Assembly (NCBI RefSeq): GCF_017353175.1
Contig: NZ_JAFMYW010000004.1
Location: 496,001 to 560,000 of the forward strand
DNA from: Fibrella forsythiae
Lineage (GTDB): Bacteria; Bacteroidota; Bacteroidia; Cytophagales; Spirosomataceae
Reading direction: 5' to 3'
DNA length: 64,000 bases
Position numbers and translations under genes: made by a program
Shown here: positions 28,983 to 39,800 of the stretch, in pieces
Layout: each line of letters starts with the position of its first letter
How positions within the stretch are numbered: the stretch's first letter is position 1
Notes under the pieces: model-generated
What the model was told of the DNA's origin: nothing
The model's input: only the letters and a program-made list of their open reading frames with translations
Databases searched by the model: none

Positions 28983-29516
28983 ATGAAACGAATTAATTTA
29001 CTAATGGTGCTGTGCCTTGTATTGGGCATCAGCCAGATGGCGCAAGCGCAGGCATCTATTGACGAAACGGTGAAGGAATGGGAACGGGCTAAAGCCTATA
29101 CCAAAGAGTATCTGGATGCGATGCCTGAGTCGGGTTACGCTTTGAAGCCCACACCAGAAATGCGCTCGTTTGCTGAGCAGATGCTGCACCTGACCGACGG
29201 CAGCTATGGCTTTGCCTCAGCAGCAACAGGCGAGAAAAAACCAGACAGCGTGAACGAACTGGAGAAGTCAACGACAGATAAGTCGAAAGCCAACATCACT
29301 AAACTCGTGCTGGACGGCTACGATTTTGTGATTGCCGGGGTAAAAAAACTGACGCCTGCCCAACTAAACGAGCAAGTGAAGTTATTTGGGCGTTTCGACA
29401 TGAGCCGGGGCATGGCACTGGCTAAAGCCTTCGAGCACCAGACGCACCACCGTGGCCAAACCACCGTCTACATCCGCCTTGCCGGTGCCAAACCACCGCA
29501 GGAGAAGCTGTTTTAG
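28983..29516 (+). CDS. Exported DinB-family protein
   Basis: 177 residues with a signal peptide ending in AQAQA, so probably periplasmic. The mature part is a four-helix DinB-like bundle. Metal ligands are visible as His in QMLHLTDGSYGF and the pair in FEHQTHHRGQTTVYIRLAG. DinB proteins are often cytoplasmic thiol-related transferases or hydrolases; an exported form is less common and its role unknown. It is downstream of the reductase gene with a 122-bp gap, so it is probably separately expressed. The family assignment is good; a substrate cannot be named. Confidence 0.82.
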   Translation: MKRINLLMVLCLVLGISQMAQAQASIDETVKEWERAKAYTKEYLDAMPESGYALKPTPEMRSFAEQMLHLTDGSYGFASAATGEKKPDSVNELEKSTTDKSKANITKLVLDGYDFVIAGVKKLTPAQLNEQVKLFGRFDMSRGMALAKAFEHQTHHRGQTTVYIRLAGAKPPQEKLF

Positions 29517-29628
29517 CTGGTGGCTGGTTGATTGGATAACTGGTTGAGTGGGTAATTGGTTAACTGGTTGACTGCAATGAACCAGCCAACCAATCAACCA
29601 ATTATCCAACCAACCAGTCAACTACTCA
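29515..29628. repeat. Degenerate TGGTTG-type inverted repeat (family B, copy 1)
   Basis: The left part repeats TGGTTGATTGG / TAACTGGTTG and the right part is its approximate complement (CCAACCAATCAACC). The same words form an element at 57788-57905. It occupies the gap between two converging genes and overlaps the end of the M14 peptidase. Confidence 0.65.
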
Positions 29629-32474
29629 CCCAAGCCATACAACTGGTTAAAAAGCAATTTGAATGTCCCCTGTGCCTGAGCGCGGAATGTGATTTCGGGG
29701 CCAAATGCGTAGAGTTTGCCCGCTCCGATGGGCGCCATAAAGGCCGTTACACCATCGCGGAGATACGCCTGTCCCCAGGCCCAGCCGCTACGGAGCGGTT
29801 TGTCGGTTGGGAACCACATCAGCGGCTTAACCGTCCCTTTGGCAATGGCTTCCGGTGCTATTTTGAATACCGGGCTCGAATCGAAATACACATCGGTTTG
29901 CGTAGGCATTCCCCAGGTGGCTTGTTGGGTTGAATCGAGGGCCACGCGCAGAATACTGCCGGGAATGAAATATTTCTCATTGCTCAATGGCCGTTCTTGG
30001 CCGTTCGGGCCCATCTCGACCAGGGCGTTACGCACTGGCAAGCCGAGATGGTAGGCTAGGTTGGTGCTGGTACCAATGGTAACGACCTGTCCGCCTGCTT
30101 CCATAAAGGCTTTGAGCTGCGGTACCGATTTGTCGGCCGTGATTCGCCCCATCGAGGGATGGTATTCGGCAGGAATTTCTTCGGCTTTGGGCTCGCGGAA
30201 GCCGCCCGTTTCGCCTTCGCCCCGCGCTGGTGCATTACCATTACCCACGGCCGGAATAGCGCGGGTGACGAAAACGATCACGTCGTATTTACTTTTCAGA
30301 TTACCCGCGTCGATGTCTTTCGCGTAAACGAGCTGCATGGGGTAATGATATTGCTCCATCAGCCAACGTACCCAGCCCGAGGGCATCGAGCCGCCGTAGG
30401 TATCCCACAGGCCAATGCGCATGGGCGTCACTTTTTTCATGGTCGTTGGCCGCTTCGCTATACTCGTCACTGTCATACCCGACGCGTCGAGGATCGATTT
30501 GGCTTTGGCCGACGCAGGTACGTAGAACGATCCGGGCGCTACAGCAGCAGAACTAGTCGGCATCCGGTATACCTCAACACCTGCTTTGATCAGATCATTG
30601 ACCGCCAGAAACGCGTTGTTGACCTGGCTGTTCAGCACATATCCGGCACCCGATCCGCTGATTTTGGCAGTGGGCGCTTGCAATTCGCCGTAGGGCAGTT
30701 TCTTGAATGGGCCGTCGAACCCGGTGAGCAGGCGGTCAAATTGCACGTTCATTTGGTAAGCTAGTGTCCAGCCAGCGGCATCGTAGGGGCGAACGGGCGG
30801 GCCACCGGGATACTGGAAATCGTTGGGGTGATCCTGCGGTTCGAACATATCCAGAACGTGAGGGCGGAATGCCTGATCGAGTTTCACAACATACGAACCC
30901 GCTGGGTAGGTCTTGCCCGCTACACTGAAATCTGCCGTAGCCTGCAGTACCTGAATACCCGTTTTGATGAGCGCGTTCACGAATTTCACCGCTGTAGGCC
31001 AGTCGGTCTGGCTCGATGGAATGATATAGCCACGCGGGTCGCGCAGGGTGGTATCCCGAAGCACAGCGGTAAAATATTTCATCGGAACCCCTTCGCCACG
31101 CGGGGCCGATCCGGCATCTGTTACGGCCGTGGTGCTACCGAGGGCCGTGGCGCTTGCCGGGACGGTGGCTGTTCTGCTGGCAGCACTAGTAACCGTAGCG
31201 TTGGCAGGCGCTGCCACGCCGGGAGCCGTCTTTTTCAAGTCGGCCTGATACAGCTCATTGATGGTCTCTACCCGTTTGGGTGAAAGCGTCCAGTAGTTTT
31301 CGCTACCCCGATCAATTGAGTTTTTACCCATTTTGTAAATATTGTACAGCAACTGATCGCGCTGCCGGGCTGCATAATCCAGTACGGCGTAGTTGAGCGA
31401 CACCGAGTAATCGATCGACTGCCGGAACCGCCACCGCTGCGGCGTTACCGGGTTTGGCGTGTTGCCGTTCGGAATCAGCCTCGACGGAATCAGGGGTACG
31501 TTCTCGGGTGTTGGGCCGCCGATGATCTCCGTCAGCAGGCCAATCATGTTGTGGAAGTGCGTTGTGGTCCGCAGACCGCCATTATACCAGGTCGAGAAAA
31601 CCGAGCCGCCCAACCGGGTAAAACCGGGTTTATTTTCGGCATTCAGACGATTATACATAGCAGCTCCCAGGGCGTCGATCCCCGTTATCATCAACGGATC
31701 AAACACGTAATTGAACGGATCACGGTAGGGCGGGCCAGCCAGCACCGACCCGGCCGGGCCGCGCTGGTGGTGGTTGTACATGATCTGCGGAATCCAGTCG
31801 ACGAACAGCTGACGCCCGATATTCTGCGATTCTTTCAGGTTCATGATGTAGAAGTCGCGGTTGTTATCGTGACCGGCGTATTTCTCATACAGGCGCGGCA
31901 GGTTATCCAGCGACCGTTTTTCGGGAGCCGGATTCCGCATGTACCAGTTTGAGACGATCTCTTGCCCGTCAGGGTTGGCGTGGGTCAGCAGAATGACCAC
32001 GTTATCGAGAATGCGCATCGTTTCGGGGTCGGTGCGGCTCACAAGCTGGTAGGCCGTTTCAATCAGCTGGTGCGTACCTACGGTTTCGGTCGCGTGCAGC
32101 CCGCCATCGATCCAGACAACGGCCTTACCTTCTTCAGCCATGGCCCGCGCTTGCTGTTCGGTTAACCCCTCGGCCCGCGCCATTTTAGTTGAAATTTCCT
32201 GGTAGCGGGCTAGTTTTTTGTGGTTTTCGGGCGAGGTGACGATCATCATAAACTGATCGCGGCCTTCCTCCGTTTTGCCAATGCTGGTCAGCTTGGTACG
32301 GGGCGAAGCGGCCAGTTTCTTGAAATACGCTTCGGTTTGGGTGTAGGTGGCGAGCTGATAGTCGTCTCCAATGTTGAAGCCGAAGTGATCTTTCGGCGTC
32401 GGTACGGTTTGCGCCTGCGCTGATACACACAGGAACAGCGCTGTACTTAAAAGAAGTAAAGTTGTACGGAACAT
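29622..32474 (-). CDS. Secreted M14 zinc carboxypeptidase-like protein
   Basis: 950 residues from the ATG at 32474, which starts a signal peptide ending AQAQ; an upstream start at 32528 would add 18 unlikely residues. The peptidase domain (about residues 40-370) has the M14 zinc site: GGLHATETVG (His and Glu), with the distal His in IMYNHHQRGP. DNNRDFYIMN carries an Asn-Arg typical of substrate carboxylate binding. The C-terminal 550 residues are poorly characterised, with an Ala/Thr/Ser-rich linker near residue 440 and later a segment like glutamine amidotransferase-fold proteins of this class. It follows ApbE on the same strand. Confidence 0.88.
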   Translation of the reverse strand: MFRTTLLLLSTALFLCVSAQAQTVPTPKDHFGFNIGDDYQLATYTQTEAYFKKLAASPRTKLTSIGKTEEGRDQFMMIVTSPENHKKLARYQEISTKMARAEGLTEQQARAMAEEGKAVVWIDGGLHATETVGTHQLIETAYQLVSRTDPETMRILDNVVILLTHANPDGQEIVSNWYMRNPAPEKRSLDNLPRLYEKYAGHDNNRDFYIMNLKESQNIGRQLFVDWIPQIMYNHHQRGPAGSVLAGPPYRDPFNYVFDPLMITGIDALGAAMYNRLNAENKPGFTRLGGSVFSTWYNGGLRTTTHFHNMIGLLTEIIGGPTPENVPLIPSRLIPNGNTPNPVTPQRWRFRQSIDYSVSLNYAVLDYAARQRDQLLYNIYKMGKNSIDRGSENYWTLSPKRVETINELYQADLKKTAPGVAAPANATVTSAASRTATVPASATALGSTTAVTDAGSAPRGEGVPMKYFTAVLRDTTLRDPRGYIIPSSQTDWPTAVKFVNALIKTGIQVLQATADFSVAGKTYPAGSYVVKLDQAFRPHVLDMFEPQDHPNDFQYPGGPPVRPYDAAGWTLAYQMNVQFDRLLTGFDGPFKKLPYGELQAPTAKISGSGAGYVLNSQVNNAFLAVNDLIKAGVEVYRMPTSSAAVAPGSFYVPASAKAKSILDASGMTVTSIAKRPTTMKKVTPMRIGLWDTYGGSMPSGWVRWLMEQYHYPMQLVYAKDIDAGNLKSKYDVIVFVTRAIPAVGNGNAPARGEGETGGFREPKAEEIPAEYHPSMGRITADKSVPQLKAFMEAGGQVVTIGTSTNLAYHLGLPVRNALVEMGPNGQERPLSNEKYFIPGSILRVALDSTQQATWGMPTQTDVYFDSSPVFKIAPEAIAKGTVKPLMWFPTDKPLRSGWAWGQAYLRDGVTAFMAPIGAGKLYAFGPEITFRAQAQGTFKLLFNQLYGLGE

Positions 32475-32715
32475 AGAATGAGCTAGAGCCTGCGGGGCTG
32501 TTGATGGATCAACCGTCAAGTACGCCATTTTCTACGGCTTCCAGGCCCAAACATGGTATAAAATTTGGCCTTACTAATGATATACCACGCCTGCTCACGG
32601 CGTCTGGCTGGGTACGTTCGGCCAGAGTGCTTTTGCATGTGCTGCTTCGCGCTCGGGCTTTTAGGCGCCAAACAGCACACGCAAATGAAATTCTATCGCT
32701 GGCAAGCAACACCAC

Positions 32716-33702
32716 TCACAACCTGCGTTTCTTCAGTTTCAAACTCGGAGAAGACGTAATGTTGCCCTTGTCGGTAATCAAAATGTACTGATACTCGGGG
32801 TATTGCCGGATCAGTTTCAGCCCGGCCTCTTTACCCAGAACCATGATGGATGTGCTGAACCCATTAGCCTTTTCTGTACTGGGGCCGAATACGGTAACGC
32901 TGCTCAGCCCGGTGGCCGGATAGCCCGTGCGGGGGTTGATGATGTGCGCGTACCGCTTGCCGTTGAAAACCACAAATTTCTCATAACTGCCAGACGTCAC
33001 TACGGCAGGCTGGCGAAGCGGCACGATGGCAAAAATCGTGTCGTTGTGCAGCGGATTCGTGATGCCGATTGTCCAGTCGCTACCATCGGGCTGCTTGCCC
33101 CAGGCACTCATATCGCCCGACCCGTTGACAATGCCGGCGTTGATGCCCTTAGCCAGCATCATGGCGCGGCAGCGATCGGCGGCGTAGCCTTCGCCCAATG
33201 CTCCGAAGCCAATCTTCATCCCCTTGCGTTTCAGGAAAATAGTCGACTGGTTTGGGTCGAGCTCGATGTGTTGATACCCCACTTTCTCCACCGATTTCCG
33301 GATCGCTTCAGGCTTAGGCATTTCCGTCATCGACCCGTCGAATTTCCAGATACGGTCCATCGCGGCAAAGCTGATATCGAACGCGCCGTTGGTGAGCCTG
33401 GAGAGCTGCAGCGCCCGTTCAGTCAGCGTGAACACTTCCGGATCGACGCGAACAGGAGCGATACCGGCGTTTTTGTTGACCTGCGAAATCTGCGTATCGG
33501 GGCGCCAGTCTGAAATTAAATTCTCGATCCGGCTCACTTCGGCAATTACCAGATCAATGTTTTGTTCAGCCTGCGCTGAGTCATTGGCTACAAGGGTGAT
33601 GTCGAATCGGCTACCCATCAGCTTCACCGTTCTGTGGCGCAGTGCCTGAGCATTACCACAAGATGCTGTCAGTGCCAACACGAAAACCAAGACCTGTTTC
33701 AT
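32716..33702 (-). CDS. apbE: FAD:protein FMN transferase
   Basis: Attaches FMN covalently to a threonine of exported flavoproteins, using FAD and Mg. 328 residues. The signal peptide has a Cys in LTASCGN, so it may be a lipoprotein. Family marks in order: LMGSRFDITLVA, RIENLISDWRPDTQISQVN, GFGALGEGYAADRC, a NGSGDMSAWG motif and the C-terminal HIINPRTGYPATGL, which carries metal and flavin contacts. It probably flavinylates a partner of the upstream PepSY/DUF2271 module, although it lies on the opposite strand a few kilobases away. Target unknown. Confidence 0.93.
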   Translation of the reverse strand: MKQVLVFVLALTASCGNAQALRHRTVKLMGSRFDITLVANDSAQAEQNIDLVIAEVSRIENLISDWRPDTQISQVNKNAGIAPVRVDPEVFTLTERALQLSRLTNGAFDISFAAMDRIWKFDGSMTEMPKPEAIRKSVEKVGYQHIELDPNQSTIFLKRKGMKIGFGALGEGYAADRCRAMMLAKGINAGIVNGSGDMSAWGKQPDGSDWTIGITNPLHNDTIFAIVPLRQPAVVTSGSYEKFVVFNGKRYAHIINPRTGYPATGLSSVTVFGPSTEKANGFSTSIMVLGKEAGLKLIRQYPEYQYILITDKGNITSSPSLKLKKRRL

Positions 33703-33906
33703 TCCGCAAAAATAAGCTTGAACAGGCTAAGGGATTGGCATTTTGGTGCGCATACGTAGTAAAAGAGAAACCATCTTACGTTATAGAGTAGGCTTCCTCA
33801 ACGTTGACGTCGAGTTATACGAATTTCTGCGGTCTGCACTGGCCTACTCATCGCAGAAGACATCTTGCTGGCTTTTTGGCAGTACCAAGACTTAAAAAGT
33901 AGTACA

Positions 33907-35076
33907 ATGAAAAAATCAATCTTCCTGTTTTTCTTTTTCGTTACACAGGCTTCTCATTTTTCGATAGCGCAGCTGGTTCAATCTGTTGCTGCGCCAACAG
34001 CCACCTATACAAACCCATTGCCTGTGCAATTCGGCGACCCCTACATTCTACATACTAAGGGTATGTACTACATGTATGGCACGGGTGGCGGTGCCGACAA
34101 GGGCTTTTCGGCCTATTCATCCAGCGATCTGGTCACCTGGAAGTCGGAAGGGCAGGTTTATTTTCACGACAACAAAAATGGCTGGAGCGACCCAAAAGCG
34201 AATTGGGGCGGTGCGTACTGGGCGCCTGAAGTGTATGAAATGAAGGGTAAATACTATTTGTTCTACAGCGCACAATGGAAGGTGAACCCTACGAAGGAGG
34301 CCGAGAATTTCCGGATTGGCGTAGCGGTGGCCGATAAGCCCACCGGTCCTTTTATAGACCTCACCAACAAGCCCATCTTCGACCCGGGTTACCCCATCAT
34401 CGATGCGAATGTGTTTACCGACACCAACGGCAAATCGTATCTGTACTATTCCCGTTGCTGCTACAAACACCCGGTCAAGAGCGATGTGGCTGATTTGGCG
34501 AAGGAAAAAGGCTGGTTCAACGAGATTGAAGAAAGTTGGGTATACGGTGTCGAACTTAAGCCCGACTTTTCCGGCGTAGTTGGTGAACCCGTTTTGTTGC
34601 TGAGACCACCCGTCAGCCTCAGCGACAAGCAGGCCGAATGGGAAAGCCGGTCGGTCACCGCCCGCGAAGTAAACCGCCGCTGGACAGAAGGGTCAGTTAT
34701 GTTCAAGAAAGACGATACGTATTACATTATGTATTCGGCGAATCATTTCGGTGGGCAGTTCTACGCCATCGGCTATGCCACCGCCAAATCGCCATTGGGC
34801 CCCTTCAAGAAAGCGGCTAATAACCCTGTGTTGCAGCGCAATACCGACAAGGGCGGCTCCGTAACGGGAACGGGGCATAACAGTATCACCTATTCGCCCG
34901 ATGGTAAAGAAATGTTCTGCGTGTATCATGGCAGAACTGCCAAAACCGGCGACGAACGAGTCGTTTTTATCGACCGCATGCAAGCCAAAAACGGACAAAT
35001 CACGATTTCGGGACCAACAACAACGCCGCAAAAACGCCCTTCGAGTACAACAACGGCAGCGACGAACAATAGGTAG
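33907..35076 (+). CDS. GH43-family glycoside hydrolase (arabinosidase/xylosidase-like)
   Basis: 389 residues from the ATG at 33907, with a signal peptide (FFFFVTQASHFSIAQ). The five-bladed propeller carries the three GH43 carboxylates: Asp in VQFGDPYIL (base), Asp in PIIDANVF (pKa modulator) and Glu in RRWTEGSVMF (acid). WGGAYWAPEVYEMKGKYYLFY is the usual GH43 second blade. GH43 enzymes remove arabinose or xylose from hemicelluloses. The low-complexity tail is Thr/Pro/Ser-rich with no CBM. It fits the GH10 xylanase and CBM3 protein elsewhere in the window, but the genes are not clustered, so one xylan pathway is only suggested. Confidence 0.88.
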   Translation: MKKSIFLFFFFVTQASHFSIAQLVQSVAAPTATYTNPLPVQFGDPYILHTKGMYYMYGTGGGADKGFSAYSSSDLVTWKSEGQVYFHDNKNGWSDPKANWGGAYWAPEVYEMKGKYYLFYSAQWKVNPTKEAENFRIGVAVADKPTGPFIDLTNKPIFDPGYPIIDANVFTDTNGKSYLYYSRCCYKHPVKSDVADLAKEKGWFNEIEESWVYGVELKPDFSGVVGEPVLLLRPPVSLSDKQAEWESRSVTAREVNRRWTEGSVMFKKDDTYYIMYSANHFGGQFYAIGYATAKSPLGPFKKAANNPVLQRNTDKGGSVTGTGHNSITYSPDGKEMFCVYHGRTAKTGDERVVFIDRMQAKNGQITISGPTTTPQKRPSSTTTAATNNR

Positions 35077-35170
35077 CCTATTGGCAGTTGACCAGTGCCT
35101 ATACTTTACGGTCCGCCCGTGTGGTTCTGTTCCGAATAAAACGCATATTGCCTGCTGACCGCTCTGCTGT

Positions 35171-36352
35171 ATGCCCTTTCTACAGGACCCACTGGCCATT
35201 CTGGCCGTATTGATGCTTAACATTATCATCTCCGAACAGCTCGCGAAACTGCCCTACTTCAAGGCGCTGGGTACATCGCTGATCGTGATCATCATCACCG
35301 CCATCACAGCTAATCTGGGGTTGATTCCAGCCTCAACGGATCCGCCACCACTCTATGATGGCATTTTTACGTACCTGGCACCAATCTCTATTTTCTACCT
35401 GCTGCTGGCCGTCAACCTGAAAGGACTTCGGCGGGCGGGTGCACCAATGGTCATTAATTTCCTGATTGGTGCGGCAGGTACGATGGTTGGTGTTATTGTG
35501 GCGATGAAGGTAGTAGGCGGGCCCAAGGGCCTCGGGCCACTGTTCTACGCCGTAGGCGGTATGTTTGCGGGCACGCATACCGGCGGAAGCAGTAACCTCA
35601 ATGCCATCGCGTTGCACTACGGCGTCAACAAAGCGGGGAACGTGTATGCGGCCACCATTGCCACCGACAACATCGTTACGGCCCTCTGGATGGGAGTCCC
35701 CCTCCTATTGCCGCCGCTGCTGAACCGCTATTTCCCTCGCCGACTGGCCACCACAATGAGCGCCGACGAAACGCTTCGTTACGAACAGGAAGCCAACGAC
35801 CAGATCAGCGACGTCGAGACGATCAATCCGCAGGATTTAGCCATTCTGATTGGCCTGGGTGTGCTTGCGTTGTATGCCGCTCAACTCGTGGCTGGGTACG
35901 TTCCGGCTATTCCTAAGATTCTGGTCTTGACGACCCTTGCCCTTATTCTGGCGCAACTCCCACAAGTGCAACAGTTACGTGGCGTACGCGTTGTCGGCAT
36001 TTTCTGCATCTACCTGTTTCTAGCCGTTATCGGTGCTTTCTGCGACCTGGCTGTATTGGCTAAAGACGGTCAACTGGCGCTGACCATGCTCCTGTTCGTG
36101 AGCATCTCCGTGCCGATTCATGCACTTTTCCAGTTCGGCATTGGCGGCTTGCTGAAGCAGGATTGGGACGTGCTGGGTATTGCATCGCAAGCAAATATTG
36201 GTGGTTCGGCGTCGTGTCTGGCCCTCAGCAAAAGCCTGAATCGCCCCGATCTGCACTTACCCGGCATTCTGGCCGGGGCCCTGGGCAACGCCATCGGCAC
36301 CTACTGCGGTCTGCTCGTCGCTGAATACTTACGAACAGCGACGTTCGGCTAG
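35171..36352 (+). CDS. DUF819-family integral membrane protein (YjcL-like)
   Basis: 393 residues with about 10-11 transmembrane segments. It carries DUF819 hallmarks: an N-terminal pair of helices, the Gly-rich SIFYLLLAVNLKGLRRAGAP, and the central GGMFAGTHTGGSSNLNAIALHYG and GGSASCLALSKSLNRPDL loops with their paired glycines. The family is assumed to be a transporter of a small anion or amino-acid-like solute; the substrate is not established. Upstream is the GH43 gene (95-bp gap) and a mild hydrolase/permease pairing is possible. Confidence 0.85.
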   Translation: MPFLQDPLAILAVLMLNIIISEQLAKLPYFKALGTSLIVIIITAITANLGLIPASTDPPPLYDGIFTYLAPISIFYLLLAVNLKGLRRAGAPMVINFLIGAAGTMVGVIVAMKVVGGPKGLGPLFYAVGGMFAGTHTGGSSNLNAIALHYGVNKAGNVYAATIATDNIVTALWMGVPLLLPPLLNRYFPRRLATTMSADETLRYEQEANDQISDVETINPQDLAILIGLGVLALYAAQLVAGYVPAIPKILVLTTLALILAQLPQVQQLRGVRVVGIFCIYLFLAVIGAFCDLAVLAKDGQLALTMLLFVSISVPIHALFQFGIGGLLKQDWDVLGIASQANIGGSASCLALSKSLNRPDLHLPGILAGALGNAIGTYCGLLVAEYLRTATFG

Positions 36353-36862
36353 GCATTCGCCTTAAGTCTGATTATGCTTTGCGCGAACAGTGTACATGCC
36401 TGTAACAGTGTACATGCCTGTATAAACTGGCTGGAAGTCCGCCTTTTGCCCGGACATATATCAGAAGCCTTATCAACTCAGCAGCAGCAGTGATGGGAAG
36501 CACCGGCCTATACGTACACAAGCCATTGATTGTCAATGCATAGACTGCATAAAACGAGCCAGTCCTGCTGGTAGCCTGGTCCTTGCCCTAGTTATTTAAG
36601 GCACGATTATAGCCGACATTTACCGTTTAATAAATAACCATTTTTACCGCCTAGTAAACATATACTTATTCTTACTGATCCGTTTCGCGATGGCAGTACC
36701 TTCGATTAATTAATTAATATATGATTATGTGTATATGTTATTTGCCAGATAACAGATACGCCTCTCCATGACGGCCCAATCTCCCGCTATCGATCCAGAT
36801 CATAGTATAGAAAGTACGTACGAATTGTGTCCGCTTGTTTTCAATAATTAACAGATCAACAT
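36353..36862 (+). other. 510-bp A+T-rich gap before the giant T9SS protein
   Basis: No gene fits here. It is much richer in A and T than the flanking genes from about 36600 (ATTAATTAATTAATAT, CATATACTT), and holds a perfect tandem duplication at 36386-36421. It probably contains the promoter of the 1559-residue secreted protein. I found no convincing TAnnTTTG box or riboswitch. Confidence 0.5.
36386..36421. repeat. Perfect 18-bp tandem duplication
   Basis: AACAGTGTACATGCCTGT occurs twice head to tail (36386-36403, 36404-36421). Each copy contains the partial palindrome TGTACA. Confidence 0.85.
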
Positions 36863-39800
36863 ATGTTAAACTTTACTTTATCCCCCAATATCCATCTCTT
36901 TCCGGCCAGCCGGTGGTTGGGTGTACGAAACGCCTGGGTGGCGAGCCTCCTCTTGCTCGCTATGGTCATACTGCCTTTTTCGTCAGCGAAAGCGCAGATT
37001 TCCACTTTTACGACGGCTCAGATCGAGACAGGTACGGGCTGCGACTGGCCCTTCAGTTCGCTGGCCGTTAATCCCGTCGACGGAAAGGTATATGGATTCT
37101 GGCGCAAAGGGTCTGGGCTGGAGGCCATCTACAAACTGATCCGGTTTGATGGCACTGGCTGGACAACCGTCAGCACGTTCGCCCCAACGGGCAACAGCGG
37201 CTCGCCAATCAACATCCCCAACTTTGATAATGCCACGGATGACGTCGATATCGCCATTGATGCGCTGGGCAGGTTTCACGTCACCTTCAGAGGCTCACGG
37301 GGCGGGGGGTTTGACAGCGTTCGGGGCGTTTGGTACGGCTTGAGCACGAACGGCACCAGCTGGTCCTTTACCGAGGTCCAGACCTTCTCTGATCCCAGTG
37401 GCTTCAAAGGCACCAATGATCCGGTTATTGAGGTGGATGCCAATAATCGACCACACGTTGCTTTCATTACATCTGACGTAAACAGCCCCCGGACGTACGG
37501 CATCCGGTATTATCGTTACACGGGCACGGAATGGGTTGGCGAAACGGCTTTGAGCATAAATGGTGGCGTGCCAGCCAATGAAGTCAACAATTTCGACATG
37601 GCCATTGATGGCGCAGGAAAAGCACACCTGGCCATTCAGCGGGAGACAAACAATATGGGCCGAAATGGAGGCCTGGTCTATATGACCAACAGTTCAGGTA
37701 GCTGGTCACCACTCACCGTGGTTGCCGAGGGCGCTCAGGACCAGACACAGGGCAATACGCTGGGTATCGATACTGATGCCAACAACAAAGTATACATCGT
37801 TTACTCCAACTATCTCGACCAGATTTATATTTCCGACAATACCTCGGGTAGTTTCTCGGCACCCCAGCAGGTTAACAGTAACCTATCGGGCGATCTTATC
37901 GACGGCTCGTTTCATATAAACAGTAATGGCAGTAAATCCTTTGGCTATTATTCCAGAGATTTACGGGTAGGCTTTGCTTATCAGCCCGGCGGTACCGGTA
38001 CCTGGGCAACGGCGCTGGCCTACACCGCTCCGGCTGAAGCCAGAGCCGGCAATTTTCCATCTGCTATTTTATCCAACAGCGGCCGGGTCATTATCCTGTT
38101 CGATAATCTGACCACGGGCAACAATGCTTGCAGCGCTCAAAATACACGTAAGCTGTGGTATGCTACCGCCACGGTACAAGCGCCGACAACGCCAGCGCCC
38201 AGCTTCACACAAGCCCCTGCATCAACGGCCGTTTGTACGGGCAATACGGCCACCTTCACTGTTACAACTACGGGCGCTACCAATATTCAATGGCAGCAGG
38301 ATGACAACGCAGGATTTAGCTCACCAACTACGATCGCTAGCGGGAACATCTCCCCCGGGTCAGCGTCGGGTGTCACCAGTACGCTGAGTATTGCCGCGAA
38401 TGCCTCGGTAAATGGGCAATATTTCCGGGCGGTGGCCACCAACAGTACGGGTTCAACCAATTCAAGCGGGGCTTTATTGACGGTGAATGCCCTTCCAACG
38501 CCTTCTATTACCGGCCTGGCCAGCGCTTACTGTAAAAATGCGGCGGCCGTCACGCTGACGGGCTCCCCTTCGGGTGGCACCTTCACCGTAGATGGGACAA
38601 CAGCGACCAGTTTTAATCCAGCCGCGCTCGCGACGGGTTCGCACGCTGTCGTTTACCGCTATACGAATGGCAGTGGCTGCACCAACACGGCTAGTCAGAA
38701 CGTAACCGTAAATCCACTGCCAACGGTATCAATCACGGGACTGGCCAGCGCTTACTGTAAGGATGCGGCGGCTGTCACCCTGACGGGCTCACCAACAGGT
38801 GGCAGTTTCACCGTTGATGGCACATCGGCCACCAGTTTCAATCCGGCCACGCTTGCCACAGGTTCACACGGCGTAGCCTATACCTTCACGAACGGCAACG
38901 GATGCACTAACACGGCCACCCAAAATGTAACGATCAACGACCTTCCCACGGTCTCGATCACCGGTTTAGCCAGCGCTTACTGCAAAAGTGCATCAGCCGT
39001 GACGCTGGCGGGTTCGCCTACAGGCGGTAGCTTTACGATTGATGGAAACTCGGCAACCAGTTTCAATCCGTCTACGCTTGCCACAGGCAGCCACACGGTA
39101 GTTTACCGATACACCAACAGCAATGGATGCACCAATACGGCTACCCAGTCCGTAACGGTGAACCCTCTGCCGGTGGTAGCCATTACGGGTCTGGCCAGCG
39201 CTTACTGCAAAGATGCGGCGGCCGTTACGCTAACGGCTACACCTGCGGGCGGCAGCTTCTACATCGATGCAGCCACGTTGGCGACGCAGTTTAACCCGGC
39301 TGCGCTCGCCGATGGCTCTCATACGGTATACTACACCTATACGGATGGGAACGGCTGCACAAACAGTACCATACAGAACGTGATTGTCAATCCGCTTCCG
39401 GTGGTATCGATCACCAACTTAGCCAGTGCCTATTGCAAAGACGCTTCGGCCGTCACGCTGACAGGGTCGCCCGTCGGCGGTAGATTCACCATCGATGGTA
39501 ACCCGGCCACGAGCTTCAACCCGGCCAACCTGACAGCGGGTGCTCATTCGGTACTGTACAGCTACACGAATAACAATGGTTGCACCAATACCACTACCCA
39601 ATCGGTAGCAGTTAACGCCTTGCCAGTGGTGTCAATCACAGGCCTGGCCAGTGCCTACTGCCGGGATGCCGCCACCGTTACCCTAACGGGCACACCGGCG
39701 GGCGGTAGCTTCACCGTGGATGGCACGTCGGCTACCCAGTTTGCGCCGGGAACCATCGCCCTCGGATCGCATACGGTACGCTATGTGTACACGGATGGGA

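Noticed and set aside
32509-32715. A 68-codon open frame on the minus strand between ApbE and the M14 peptidase
   Set aside because: No family resemblance, odd composition rich in Arg and Ser, and it only fills a promoter gap.
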